This document shows positions 34,887-43,555 of a stretch of 64,000 nt of DNA, piece by piece. Every line of letters begins with the position of its first letter. Position 1 is the stretch's first letter. A model generated the notes under the pieces. The model was not told the origin of the DNA and made no database searches. It worked only from the letters and a program-made list of their open reading frames with translations. Both the position numbers and the translations under genes were made by a program. This stretch comes from Sphingomonas folli. Its GTDB lineage: Bacteria > Pseudomonadota > Alphaproteobacteria > Sphingomonadales > Sphingomonadaceae. The stretch is taken from positions 1-64,000 of the forward strand of contig NZ_JAHXZL010000001.1 in assembly GCF_019429525.1 (NCBI RefSeq), read 5' to 3'.

Positions 34887-37226
34887 TCATGCTGCCCGAC
34901 CTGATCGGAGTTGCAGCCGTGCGCCGAAGCTGCGCTCTAGCGCCGAACGCAAACTGCTCATGGTCTCGCCCGAGAGTTCCGCTGGTGTCAGGCCGAGGAC
35001 CTTCACCACCGCGCGCCGCAGCCTGACGACGAAGGCCAGGAACTCGCGACTGTGCGAGGAGCTCGGCACAGCCCGTTCGATCGCTTCAAGCACCCAGAGC
35101 ACCGTCGCCCAGCACTCCAGGAAGTCGACTGGCATTTCGATGAACTCTCGCGAGATCATCAGGCGCTTGATCGGCGCTCTGCGGCCGCAGAAGAAGGCCG
35201 CCACGACGCGCAGCGCCATTCTCGGCCATCCCTGCTCGCCGACATCAGCCGCCAAGCCCTGCGGCAATCCGTCATGCCTGGCCTTGTGTAGCAGCATCGT
35301 GAGCCAGAAACGGAGGCGGAGCACGTCGCTCGGCCCGCATGCCCCTTCGTCAACGGTCAGTTTTGCGACGTAGGCGCGGACCATTTTCTCGTATTGGCCG
35401 CCATCGATCCGCCGTGTGGCGGGGGGCGGCTCGATCGCAGGCTCCACGGCGTCGGCCTCGGCACGTCGCGTCTCCTCATCAAGGTCCCTCTCCTGATCCT
35501 CGTCGCCCAGCTCCATCCAACTGTCATCGAAGGTCCCTGCCTGCGCCGGGGAGTGATTGGATGCGCCACCTATCAGAAGGTTCAGAAAACCGCGTACGAT
35601 GTCCGAGTGCGTTCCCGCGAGCGCGCAGTCCTTTCGGCCGACGGCGCGGCTGTCCGGCGAACGGACCTCCATGAACTCCTCGTAGCTGAGATGCCGTTCC
35701 ACCTTGTCCTCGCTCGCAGGCGCGGCTCCGTGCGGCCGTGCCGCGGCCGGAGTTGGGGCGGGGCGAGCGGCGATGTCCGCACGGGCGAGTTCGTCAAATG
35801 CCTGGTGTAGCCAGAGGTCAAGGTCGGCGCCGGCGTCGAAGGCTCCAATGGCCTTGGCGACGGCACCGCTCGCGACTTCGCGACGTCGTCGACGGAGAAG
35901 CGGGCGATGGGAGATGTGAGCAGGGTTTGAGACGAAGCCGTCCTGCTCCACGACCACGAACGCAAGATCCTGGGAGTCTGCGCCTTCGACCAGGAAGGTC
36001 GTCCGGGAGTCTTCTAGCGGCAGATCAAATTGGATCTCGCCGACGTCGAAGCCGAAGATGTCAAGCAGTCGAAGCCGTCCCCTCCCGCTCAAGCAGGGCG
36101 GGGGCGACCAGCCGAGCGTGCATCCGTCCAGCTCGAAGGTGCCTGCGCGACGGGAGCCGAGTTCCGCGAAAGGGATCGGTGGAGACCACTCGATCTTCTT
36201 GACCTTCGATGGATCGAGCCCGTCGGCGGAGAGGCACTCCGCCAGGCCGAGTGCGTCCACGGCCCGGTCTCGGGCGAGCGATCGGTATATGCACGCCTCC
36301 GCATTCGACCCGCCGTGGCCGCGTCCGCCGAGCGCGGCTACGGTGCAGTTGGCGCTTCCGATGAGCAGATGGTCGTGAGTGGCGGTCGAGGCGATGAGGA
36401 ACTTGGCATGCTTGAACCGACCTCCAAGGGAGGAGGGGTAGGCGCGCAGCGAAACGCCGCTCGGAAGGGGCACGTCGACCGGGAACTCCGTGCCGGCCGG
36501 GTCAAGCAGCACTGCGGTGGAAGCCGGCGAGAGCGACGCCACCAGCCCGGAGAGGGCGCGAAGATCCTCATCCCAATAGGGGCTCGCGACGACAAGGCGC
36601 TCCACCGCATCCCCACCAACGAGGTCGACGAACCTCGTGCCAATGCCGGCATCGGCACGTCGAACGAGGAAGGCAACGCCAGTTCCGTCATCGAGCAGTT
36701 GAAGCGGGCTCGGCTCCGCGCCGGCAAGCCACGGCGCCCGCTCGGCGGCCCAGATCAGGGCGTCCCGCGCGGTGCGGCTGTCGCGTGGCACGAGGGTGTC
36801 GAGATACCGCCATGCTGATCGCACGATCTCACGCTCGGGGCTGGGCTCGTCACCACACTCGATCTCCATCACGGTTTCGGCGTTCCCGGCGAGCCCCGCC
36901 GCCGTCACGTTGGCCGAGCCGACGAACAGCCTTCCCGAGCGCCGGCCAACCTGCAGCAGGATCTTGGGATGGAAGAGCCCGTCCGAGACGGGCGGCGAGA
37001 TCAATTCGTAGTCACGTCCGAGCTGGCGCGGCAGCGGAGAGCCGTCGGACAGGGACATCGAGGCCATCCGCTCATCCGCGACCACCAGCAGGTTGGTCGC
37101 GCCGCTTGCCAGGACATGGGGAAGCATGAGCTCCTCCAGGGCGGCGAACTCGATCGAGAACGTGGTCGCGATGGTCGTATGGAAGGGTCGGGACCCGCGC
37201 CGCGACATGCGCTCGGGGTACTTCAC
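34887..37226 (-). CDS. PLD-family nuclease, defence-associated
   Basis: A 779-residue protein with two phospholipase-D-type active-site motifs. The first is GLFHPKILLQVG with FVGSANVT (His86, Lys88, Asn106); the second is GGRFKHAKFLIAST with LLIGSANCTVAALGG. These HxK...GSAN pairs form one catalytic centre as in PLD-superfamily nucleases. The last roughly 450 residues are a separate region rich in helices with an acidic linker (GDEDQERDLDEETRRAEAD). The ATG overlaps the upstream gene's stop by 4 bp, so it is coupled to the 551-residue protein. PLD nucleases occur in several SNF2-helicase defence systems (DISARM, Dpd), and a divergent SNF2 gene is present here. Confidence 0.82.
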   Translation of the reverse strand: MKYPERMSRRGSRPFHTTIATTFSIEFAALEELMLPHVLASGATNLLVVADERMASMSLSDGSPLPRQLGRDYELISPPVSDGLFHPKILLQVGRRSGRLFVGSANVTAAGLAGNAETVMEIECGDEPSPEREIVRSAWRYLDTLVPRDSRTARDALIWAAERAPWLAGAEPSPLQLLDDGTGVAFLVRRADAGIGTRFVDLVGGDAVERLVVASPYWDEDLRALSGLVASLSPASTAVLLDPAGTEFPVDVPLPSGVSLRAYPSSLGGRFKHAKFLIASTATHDHLLIGSANCTVAALGGRGHGGSNAEACIYRSLARDRAVDALGLAECLSADGLDPSKVKKIEWSPPIPFAELGSRRAGTFELDGCTLGWSPPPCLSGRGRLRLLDIFGFDVGEIQFDLPLEDSRTTFLVEGADSQDLAFVVVEQDGFVSNPAHISHRPLLRRRRREVASGAVAKAIGAFDAGADLDLWLHQAFDELARADIAARPAPTPAAARPHGAAPASEDKVERHLSYEEFMEVRSPDSRAVGRKDCALAGTHSDIVRGFLNLLIGGASNHSPAQAGTFDDSWMELGDEDQERDLDEETRRAEADAVEPAIEPPPATRRIDGGQYEKMVRAYVAKLTVDEGACGPSDVLRLRFWLTMLLHKARHDGLPQGLAADVGEQGWPRMALRVVAAFFCGRRAPIKRLMISREFIEMPVDFLECWATVLWVLEAIERAVPSSSHSREFLAFVVRLRRAVVKVLGLTPAELSGETMSSLRSALERSFGARLQLRSGRAA

Positions 37227-38740
37227 TTCGTCGCTCCGATGAGGGAGAGCGCTCGTTCCGTAACGCCGGCGCGGCCAATAAGCCCTATGTCCTCCAGGAA
37301 TTGGATGGCTGGACCAAGTCTAGGGTTGGTGGGGACGGGGGGGTAGCCGCTCCTTCGCACGAGCCGGCCGTCTCGCGAATCGAACAGAAACGTGTAATCG
37401 CGCTGTCGCCGCAACTTCTGCATCGCGACCCAGCTATGCCGGCGGACGACCCGCTCGACGACAAAGGAGGCGATCACCTCATGGATCGACCTGTCCGCGT
37501 GTTGGCCCAGCCAGGCGAGCTCCGTTGTGACAGACCGGGCCGGCCCCTGCGGCTTGAACTCGCGCGTAGCTACCTGCGACAGCTCGGGCCTGCTCGCCAC
37601 GCGACCGTCGAGGGCTGCCATCAGCCGGATTGCGTCCCATGCCTTCCCCTCGGCTGTGCCGCGACGGCTGATGAGACGCGCCGCCGCGCCACGGTAGTCG
37701 AACTCGTCTGGATCCAGATCTGCCCGCAGGGAAGCCCACGAGACATCCGCTTTGCAACCGGCCTCAGCCGCGCTGACCAGCAGGCGCGCTTGGACCTCCG
37801 CACCGATCTCCGCGGGAGTTCGTCCCGAGTCGAACTCGCCCATGAGTTCCGTTGACCAATCGAGCAGCGAGGCGGCCGCGATCTGCATCAGGTCCTGGCA
37901 TTGATAGGCCTCCCAGCGGATACGCTGTCGCTCCAGGTCCGCCGCGGCCAGCGGCGCTGCCGCAAACAGGTGCCATCGTACCATATCGCCATTCGGTCGA
38001 CAGCCCAGCGCCTGCGCGGTTATCAAGATAAGCCGGAGCGAAGCCGCCCGGCTCGCGTCACGGTCGTTTGTTTCGGCCGGGACGAACAGAAGGCGTTCGT
38101 AGCAGCTCCGCTCGTATTGGACATCCGGGATCGCCGACGGCACGATGGCAGCCAGCCGTGACAGGTCGGCGCGGGCTACCCGAGCCGACGAGATGCTTGT
38201 CAGGAGGAGCGCTTCCACGGCCGGACCGATCGATGTCCGGAACGCGCTCGCAGTTTCGAGGCCGACTCCGTTGGTCGCGCGCTGGATACCGTGCTCGCCT
38301 CGGCGGAACAGTCCCATATCTACCATCTGCGAGTAGTAGGCGCCTCCGAAGACGCCGAGCGATTGCCGTAGATAGCGGACCACCCCGGCCTCGTTGGATG
38401 CGGCCTCGGCGAAGTCGATCACGTCCTCTTTAAGCGCCAGCCGTCGATCGGCCCATTCGACACCGCCAACACCAACCTGACCTGTCGCACTCGATGACAC
38501 CAGGGCGTAGATCGCCTCAGCCCTGCGCACCCAGCTTCGCCAGGCGGCGAACTCGTCGGACGCTCCGGAGCGGGCGTAGGCGTCACTCACCCAGCAGTAG
38601 TAGCCGTAGTAGCGCATCCGCAACGTGACGTTGCTGATGCCGGGCAGCAGCGACTGGTAGAGCGCAACGCCGGCATTCTGCATGCCAAGCGGGTCGAGGC
38701 CACGCTTGTCCATACGATCCGTCCAGTCAGGATCACCGAT
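37223..38740 (-). CDS. Unrecognised protein coupled to the PLD nuclease
   Basis: A TTG at 38740 after AAAAGGGGG is preferred, giving about 505 residues starting MIGDPDWTDRMDKRGLDPLGMQ; ATG 38713 is the next choice, and the frame stays open to 38908. Conserved-looking stretches include SLLPGISNVTLRMRYYGYYCWV and VVRYLRQSLGVFGGAYYSQMVDMGLF. The remainder is mainly helical with a C-terminal part that could be a winged helix (AIQFLEDIGLIGRAGVTERAL). No enzyme motif is visible. It overlaps the nuclease gene by 4 bp and is divergent from the helicase operon at 39278, so it is probably a structural or sensing subunit of the same system. Confidence 0.65.
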   Translation of the reverse strand: MGDPDWTDRMDKRGLDPLGMQNAGVALYQSLLPGISNVTLRMRYYGYYCWVSDAYARSGASDEFAAWRSWVRRAEAIYALVSSSATGQVGVGGVEWADRRLALKEDVIDFAEAASNEAGVVRYLRQSLGVFGGAYYSQMVDMGLFRRGEHGIQRATNGVGLETASAFRTSIGPAVEALLLTSISSARVARADLSRLAAIVPSAIPDVQYERSCYERLLFVPAETNDRDASRAASLRLILITAQALGCRPNGDMVRWHLFAAAPLAAADLERQRIRWEAYQCQDLMQIAAASLLDWSTELMGEFDSGRTPAEIGAEVQARLLVSAAEAGCKADVSWASLRADLDPDEFDYRGAAARLISRRGTAEGKAWDAIRLMAALDGRVASRPELSQVATREFKPQGPARSVTTELAWLGQHADRSIHEVIASFVVERVVRRHSWVAMQKLRRQRDYTFLFDSRDGRLVRRSGYPPVPTNPRLGPAIQFLEDIGLIGRAGVTERALSLIGATK

Positions 38741-39277
38741 CAATGCCCAGGCCCCCTTTTCTGCAGTACATCGTCGATAGGCGATGCTAGCGCCAGGCGA
38801 GGCTTCGCCAAGAGCGGAGCGGCAATCGAGTCCGAAGCGGGTGGAACGATGAGCTGAACTCAAGCGCCGAGTCATGCGATCGATGCGCATGACATCGTCA
38901 TGCAACATGACGTGTCGGCGACATCAAAGGCGGTGTTCGGCCCGGCACGTCGACCCGACGATCAGCTTGAGCAGTGCCGCGCGACCTGGTCGTATCCAGG
39001 CGGCCTACTTGCCCATTCTGCTGGTTGCCAGGATCCACCCGTGGAATTGATCGCGCGACACCTTTCGGAGCCTGCGGCCCATCTACCGAGCGACGCGATC
39101 CAACGCTCAACTATGCCGGGCGGGACACGCTCTGGAGCTGGGATGATCCAGATCGGACCGGTCTGTTGGCGCTCTACTGATCCGCGCACACCGCATTTCG
39201 ATCTTTGATGCCCTCATGCCTGTGTCGCGCGCTTGACGTCCAAGGATACTTGCTGAACCATTGTTCGCGGAGGGGCG
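38741..39277. other. Divergent intergenic region of the PLD/SNF2 module
   Basis: About 540 bp between the two divergent operons. Promoters for both should lie here; no confident boxes or operators were found, and the short frames in it have no coding character. Confidence 0.45.
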
Positions 39278-40462
39278 ATGGGTTTGCTGGAAAGCGGTTT
39301 AGAATTCGGACGACGATCGTCGGCACGTGCAGGATCTGGCGGATCCTCAGCAGCGACCGGCGGCTTGTCCGAAGAAGGGACCCCCTCCGCCGGCGCGTTC
39401 TGGAGCGCCGAGGACTATCTTGGTGCGGCAGGTCAGTCGAGCGACTTGGAGGATCATTGGGCCGAGGCGCCGCCTGCGAATGCGCTGCCCAGGAGACACG
39501 TCGCATCAGCCGCGATCGTCTCGCCGGAGCGCGACGTAACGGCAACCTCCTTCGATCACGTTGCGGAGGTGCCCCCTCCGGAGGCGACGCGGGCGCCTTC
39601 GATCGGCCTCTCCCCGGAGTTCGGCTTTTTCGAGGAGTGTGCCGACACCGCGAGCGGCGCGGGCGGTTGGATCGAGCATGGTGAGCCGGACCTATCGTTC
39701 TTCGACCCGGCCGCGACCGCAGCCCCCGTCCTCGCGGATGTTTTCGCAGGCCGTCACACCTGGCGCATCAGCACCCGCGCCGGCATCCTCGCGCTTGCGA
39801 CTTCGATTCCGCATCGGCATGGACGCGAACTTGCCGGACGGGTTTTCGAGGAGGCGTTGGCCGAGGCGCGATGGCCGGGCTTCTTCCGCAGCTGGTTGCG
39901 GCTCGCCCCGTCACTCGAGTGTCCGCGTGTGATCGCGTTGGCCATCGAGTTGAAGCAGCATTGGGACGACAGCCCTCACCTCTGGCGATTCCGCGAGGCG
40001 CCAGGACGGCCGTCGCGGCAGCATGAAGGAGCCTGTGACCAACTGGGATGGCGTCGAGCGGTGGTCATGGCGGAGACGAAGACGCACGAGCCGTGCTGGC
40101 GCATTCTCGACGACGACCTGCTGGGTGCCTGGGAGGAGCTGGACGAGTCTTGTCCTGGCTTCTGGAGCTTCGCGGAGTGGCTGGAGGTGATGTGCTGCGG
40201 CGACGAGGCCGAGGTCCATGCGCTGAGTCTGGTCGCGGCTCGCGGGCGTGGTCGACGCGCGCTCCATCTTCAGGACATGTGCGAGCGGCTAGGGCTCGGC
40301 AGGGCCGGTGCCGCATGCAGATCGGGGAGGATGCCGAACGTCGATCAGGATGTCGCGACGTTCGCCTTCCGAGACGGACACTTCAGGCCAGGCGTGGGTG
40401 TGACGATGATCGAACGTCGGGCACCCACCGTTGACGAGATGCGTGTGAGGGAGGATCAGTGA
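39278..40462 (+). CDS. Unrecognised protein preceding the SNF2 helicase
   Basis: A 394-residue protein starting after GGAGGGGCG. Residues 1-120 look disordered (Gly/Ser/Ala-rich with Pro and acidic residues). From about residue 150 it becomes folded: HTWRISTRAGILALATSIP, LAGRVFEEALAEARWPGFFRSWLRLAPSLECPRVIALAIEL (mainly helical), then a Trp-rich region FWSFAEWLEVMCCGDEAEVH. No catalytic motif is recognised. The stop overlaps the helicase GTG by 4 bp, so it is certainly co-expressed with it and probably a partner subunit. Confidence 0.65.
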   Translation: MGLLESGLEFGRRSSARAGSGGSSAATGGLSEEGTPSAGAFWSAEDYLGAAGQSSDLEDHWAEAPPANALPRRHVASAAIVSPERDVTATSFDHVAEVPPPEATRAPSIGLSPEFGFFEECADTASGAGGWIEHGEPDLSFFDPAATAAPVLADVFAGRHTWRISTRAGILALATSIPHRHGRELAGRVFEEALAEARWPGFFRSWLRLAPSLECPRVIALAIELKQHWDDSPHLWRFREAPGRPSRQHEGACDQLGWRRAVVMAETKTHEPCWRILDDDLLGAWEELDESCPGFWSFAEWLEVMCCGDEAEVHALSLVAARGRGRRALHLQDMCERLGLGRAGAACRSGRMPNVDQDVATFAFRDGHFRPGVGVTMIERRAPTVDEMRVREDQ

Positions 40463-43293
40463 ACGTCAGGACGATGCTGATGCCGGTCGAGGGGACGTGG
40501 GTCCGCCGTCGAGGCGAGACGAGGATCGGGCGTGTACTTGCAATGGTCGGTGAAGGCCAATCAACGGTGCTGACGATCGAGTGGGGCGACGGCGAGACAA
40601 GCGAGCCGCTGTCGGCGGTCGAGAGCGGGATGCAGCCCGGGTTCGCCGTGCAGGATGTGCCGAGCTCCATCGGACGCCGTGGTCTGGGTGTGGGTCGCAT
40701 CCGGGCGGTGCGCCGCCTCGCGGGCGTCGACCAGGCGCTGGTGCAGTGGCAGTCCGATGGCCGTTCGCTCTGGGTGCCGTCCTTCGGATTGCGCAGGCTC
40801 ATGGATGCCGAGCTCGCCTTCCTGCGGTCGAGGCCGGCGCACGACGACTGCGGGGAGCGCTTTGCCCTCTGCGTGGTAGGTCACGCGCTGAGATCCTGGA
40901 ACGAGGCGACGGGCGCGCTCGACCGCCTCGACGTCGACCCCCTGCCGCATCAGATCCAGCTGGTACACCGCATCGTCACCTCCGGAGACACGAACTGGAT
41001 CATCGCCGACGACGTCGGGCTGGGCAAGACGATCGAGGTGGGCCTTCTGCTCGCGGCGCTGCAGCGCTCGCGATCGCTGAGGCGCGTGCTGGTCGTCTGC
41101 CCCGCCGGGCTGACCCGGCAGTGGCAGGACGAGATGCGCGTCAAGTTCGACCGGGAGTTCATGATCTACGGATCCGATTTCCAGGTCGATGAAGATTGGA
41201 AGTGGCGTCTTCAGGATGCGGTTATCGCATCACTCGACCTCGTCAAGCCGCGTGACCGCGAGGACGACGGTAGCGATCCGGCCACCCACTTCGGCCGGCT
41301 TATGATGGCGGGCGTGTGGGATCTGGTGATCTTCGACGAGGGGCACCGTTTGAGCCGGACGGACGACGGCAGCCAGACGCTGCGCTTCCTTCTCGGGCGC
41401 GCACTGCGCGAGCGCACGGCTTCGCTACTGCTGCTCACCGGCACGCCGCACCAGGGCGACACGGGCAAATTCCGTTCGCTCCTGAAGCTGGTCCGTCCCG
41501 ACCTCGCACCGGCAATCGACGAGCTCGAGTTGCACCCGGAGGTCGTTGGCGACATCGTACTTCGGAATCGCAAGATCGACGTCACCGATGCTGAGGGCGC
41601 GTTCATCTTCCAGGGCCACACGGTGACGCAGGTGGGGATCGAGCCCTCGGCGGAGATGCGCGAGCTCGACCGACGCCTGCAGACCTACCTGCGGTCCGGC
41701 TACCGCGCCGGAGAGCGGCTCGGCGGGTCGGGTGGGCGCGCGATCGGCTTTGTCATGACTACGTACCGCAAACTCGCCTCCTCAAGTGTCGCGGCGATCG
41801 AGCGGGCGCTGCGCCGCAGGCTGGAGCGCCTCGCACCCGGGGCGCCGGTCGGCTTGGTCAGCGACCTTCCGGGGTGGGATGACGAGGATACGCTGGACGA
41901 CGCGGCGGACCGCGATCTCGGCGGACCGGCGGGTGAGTTCTTCGCCGACGAGGCGGCGATGATACGCGGCGTGCTCGTTTGCTGCGCGGCCGCCGCCGAG
42001 GCGGATGCGAAGATACGCGAGTTCCGCCGCATCTACGAGGACGTCGTGGTGAAGGGAGGCCGCAAGATGCTGGTCTTTTCCGAATACCGCGCCACCCAGG
42101 ACCGGCTGCTGGAGGAGGTCCGACGATTGTCGGGGCGCGACGGGGTCCAGATAAACGGCGGCCAGAGGCTCTTCGACAAGCTAGCCGCAATCGAGGCGTT
42201 CGACGGCGACGTTCAGGTCCTGGTCTCGACGGAGGCCGGTGGCGAAGGCTTGAACCTTCAACGCAACTGCCACGTCGTCGTGAACTACGATCTTCCCTGG
42301 AATCCTGCGAGGATCGTCCAGCGCATCGGTCGGGTCTACCGTTACGGGCAGAAGCGGCACGTGGTTGTTCTCAACTTCCTTTCCCGCGACACGATCGACG
42401 CAGACATTCTGTCCACCGCGCTCACCCGCGTAGACGCGCTGTCGCGTGAGATGGCGTCGGTCAGCGGCGAATTCGATGGCCGCTACGCCTCGGAGATCCT
42501 CGGCGAGCTGCTGGACCAGCTCGACCTGTCCGCGCTGCTTGCGGACGCGGCCACGGGGGCGGTCGAGCGCACGGACGAGCGGATCGCCGAGGCGGTCGCG
42601 AGAGCCCGGCGTGCCCGCGACCTCCAGGACGAAATCCTGAGCCAGGCAGGAGGCTTCGACCCGACCGCCATGGCGCGACTTGGCCGCTTCACCACCGCGG
42701 ACGTGCTACGCTTCGTGCTGCGCATGGCGCCCTATCATGGCTACGAAGTCACCAACGTCGACGATCGACGGGAGCGGTTGACGCTGCGTCTGGGCGATCG
42801 CCTGCGGGGTCGCCACCACGAGTTCGGCGGCCGGACGGTGATCGAGGCCACGACGAGCCGCGCGGCCGCGACCGCAAGCCGCTCCCTGACGCTTCTGGAC
42901 TTCAGCTCGTCGTTCCTGCGCGAGCTGGTCGCGATATCAGGTTCGCCTGAGTTCGGCGGCGGATACGCGTCGCTCGCTCTCGCCGGTAGGCGGGGCCAAG
43001 TCGCCGCCTTCCTGGGTCGCTGGCAGTCGGAGCAGGGCGAGACGCTGGCGGAGGAACTGCATCTCGTACGATGCGCCTCCGACGGGCGCCCCGCCGAAGA
43101 CGAAGGAATGGTCGCGGCGCTGCTTTCCGCGCCGGTGATCAGCGTCGAGCCTGCACGCGCAAACGACTCGGCCGCACGCAGGCAGTTGCTTGACGGTTTG
43201 CGGGCGCACGTCGAGACATCCGCATCGGGGCAGGTGACCCGCCAGCGCATGCTCAACGACCTTGTCCTCCTCGCCGCGGCGGACGTGGTGTGA
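40459..43293 (+). CDS. SNF2-family DNA helicase/translocase, defence-associated
   Basis: A 944-residue RapA/HepA-like SF2 ATPase with a GTG start. It has an N-terminal beta region of about 130 residues. The first RecA-like domain carries Walker A in IIADDVGLGKTIEVGLLLA, then VLVVCPAGLTRQWQDEM, Walker B in LVIFDEGHRLS and the SAT-like motif LLLTGTPHQGD. The second domain has MLVFSEYRATQDRLLEEV, VSTEAGGEGLNLQ and the arginine finger motif RIVQRIGRVYRYGQKRHV. About 250 C-terminal residues are of unknown fold. These proteins translocate on double-stranded DNA. With a PLD nuclease and two unknown proteins nearby, it is a strong candidate motor of an antiphage system. Confidence 0.9.
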   Translation: MNVRTMLMPVEGTWVRRRGETRIGRVLAMVGEGQSTVLTIEWGDGETSEPLSAVESGMQPGFAVQDVPSSIGRRGLGVGRIRAVRRLAGVDQALVQWQSDGRSLWVPSFGLRRLMDAELAFLRSRPAHDDCGERFALCVVGHALRSWNEATGALDRLDVDPLPHQIQLVHRIVTSGDTNWIIADDVGLGKTIEVGLLLAALQRSRSLRRVLVVCPAGLTRQWQDEMRVKFDREFMIYGSDFQVDEDWKWRLQDAVIASLDLVKPRDREDDGSDPATHFGRLMMAGVWDLVIFDEGHRLSRTDDGSQTLRFLLGRALRERTASLLLLTGTPHQGDTGKFRSLLKLVRPDLAPAIDELELHPEVVGDIVLRNRKIDVTDAEGAFIFQGHTVTQVGIEPSAEMRELDRRLQTYLRSGYRAGERLGGSGGRAIGFVMTTYRKLASSSVAAIERALRRRLERLAPGAPVGLVSDLPGWDDEDTLDDAADRDLGGPAGEFFADEAAMIRGVLVCCAAAAEADAKIREFRRIYEDVVVKGGRKMLVFSEYRATQDRLLEEVRRLSGRDGVQINGGQRLFDKLAAIEAFDGDVQVLVSTEAGGEGLNLQRNCHVVVNYDLPWNPARIVQRIGRVYRYGQKRHVVVLNFLSRDTIDADILSTALTRVDALSREMASVSGEFDGRYASEILGELLDQLDLSALLADAATGAVERTDERIAEAVARARRARDLQDEILSQAGGFDPTAMARLGRFTTADVLRFVLRMAPYHGYEVTNVDDRRERLTLRLGDRLRGRHHEFGGRTVIEATTSRAAATASRSLTLLDFSSSFLRELVAISGSPEFGGGYASLALAGRRGQVAAFLGRWQSEQGETLAEELHLVRCASDGRPAEDEGMVAALLSAPVISVEPARANDSAARRQLLDGLRAHVETSASGQVTRQRMLNDLVLLAAADVV

Positions 43294-43555
43294 CGACGAC
43301 GTTCAAGCCGAGAGAGGTCATCGTGCCGCACCATGAGTCGGAGGCTCGATGCGTCGCCGATGACCACTCCGCTCAGGAAACCTGAGCGTCGCTGCCAATG
43401 CCGCCGAACCCCGGACGGGCGACTTCGATCGGCGATTGATCGCCGCCGCCGTACGCGTGGAGAGCCGATGCGCCTGACGCAATGAGACTGAAGCCGCGCG
43501 GCGCTTCGTCGAGGGCGGACGTCGGGCCGCCCCTCTGCGCTCTCGGATCGCCCGG

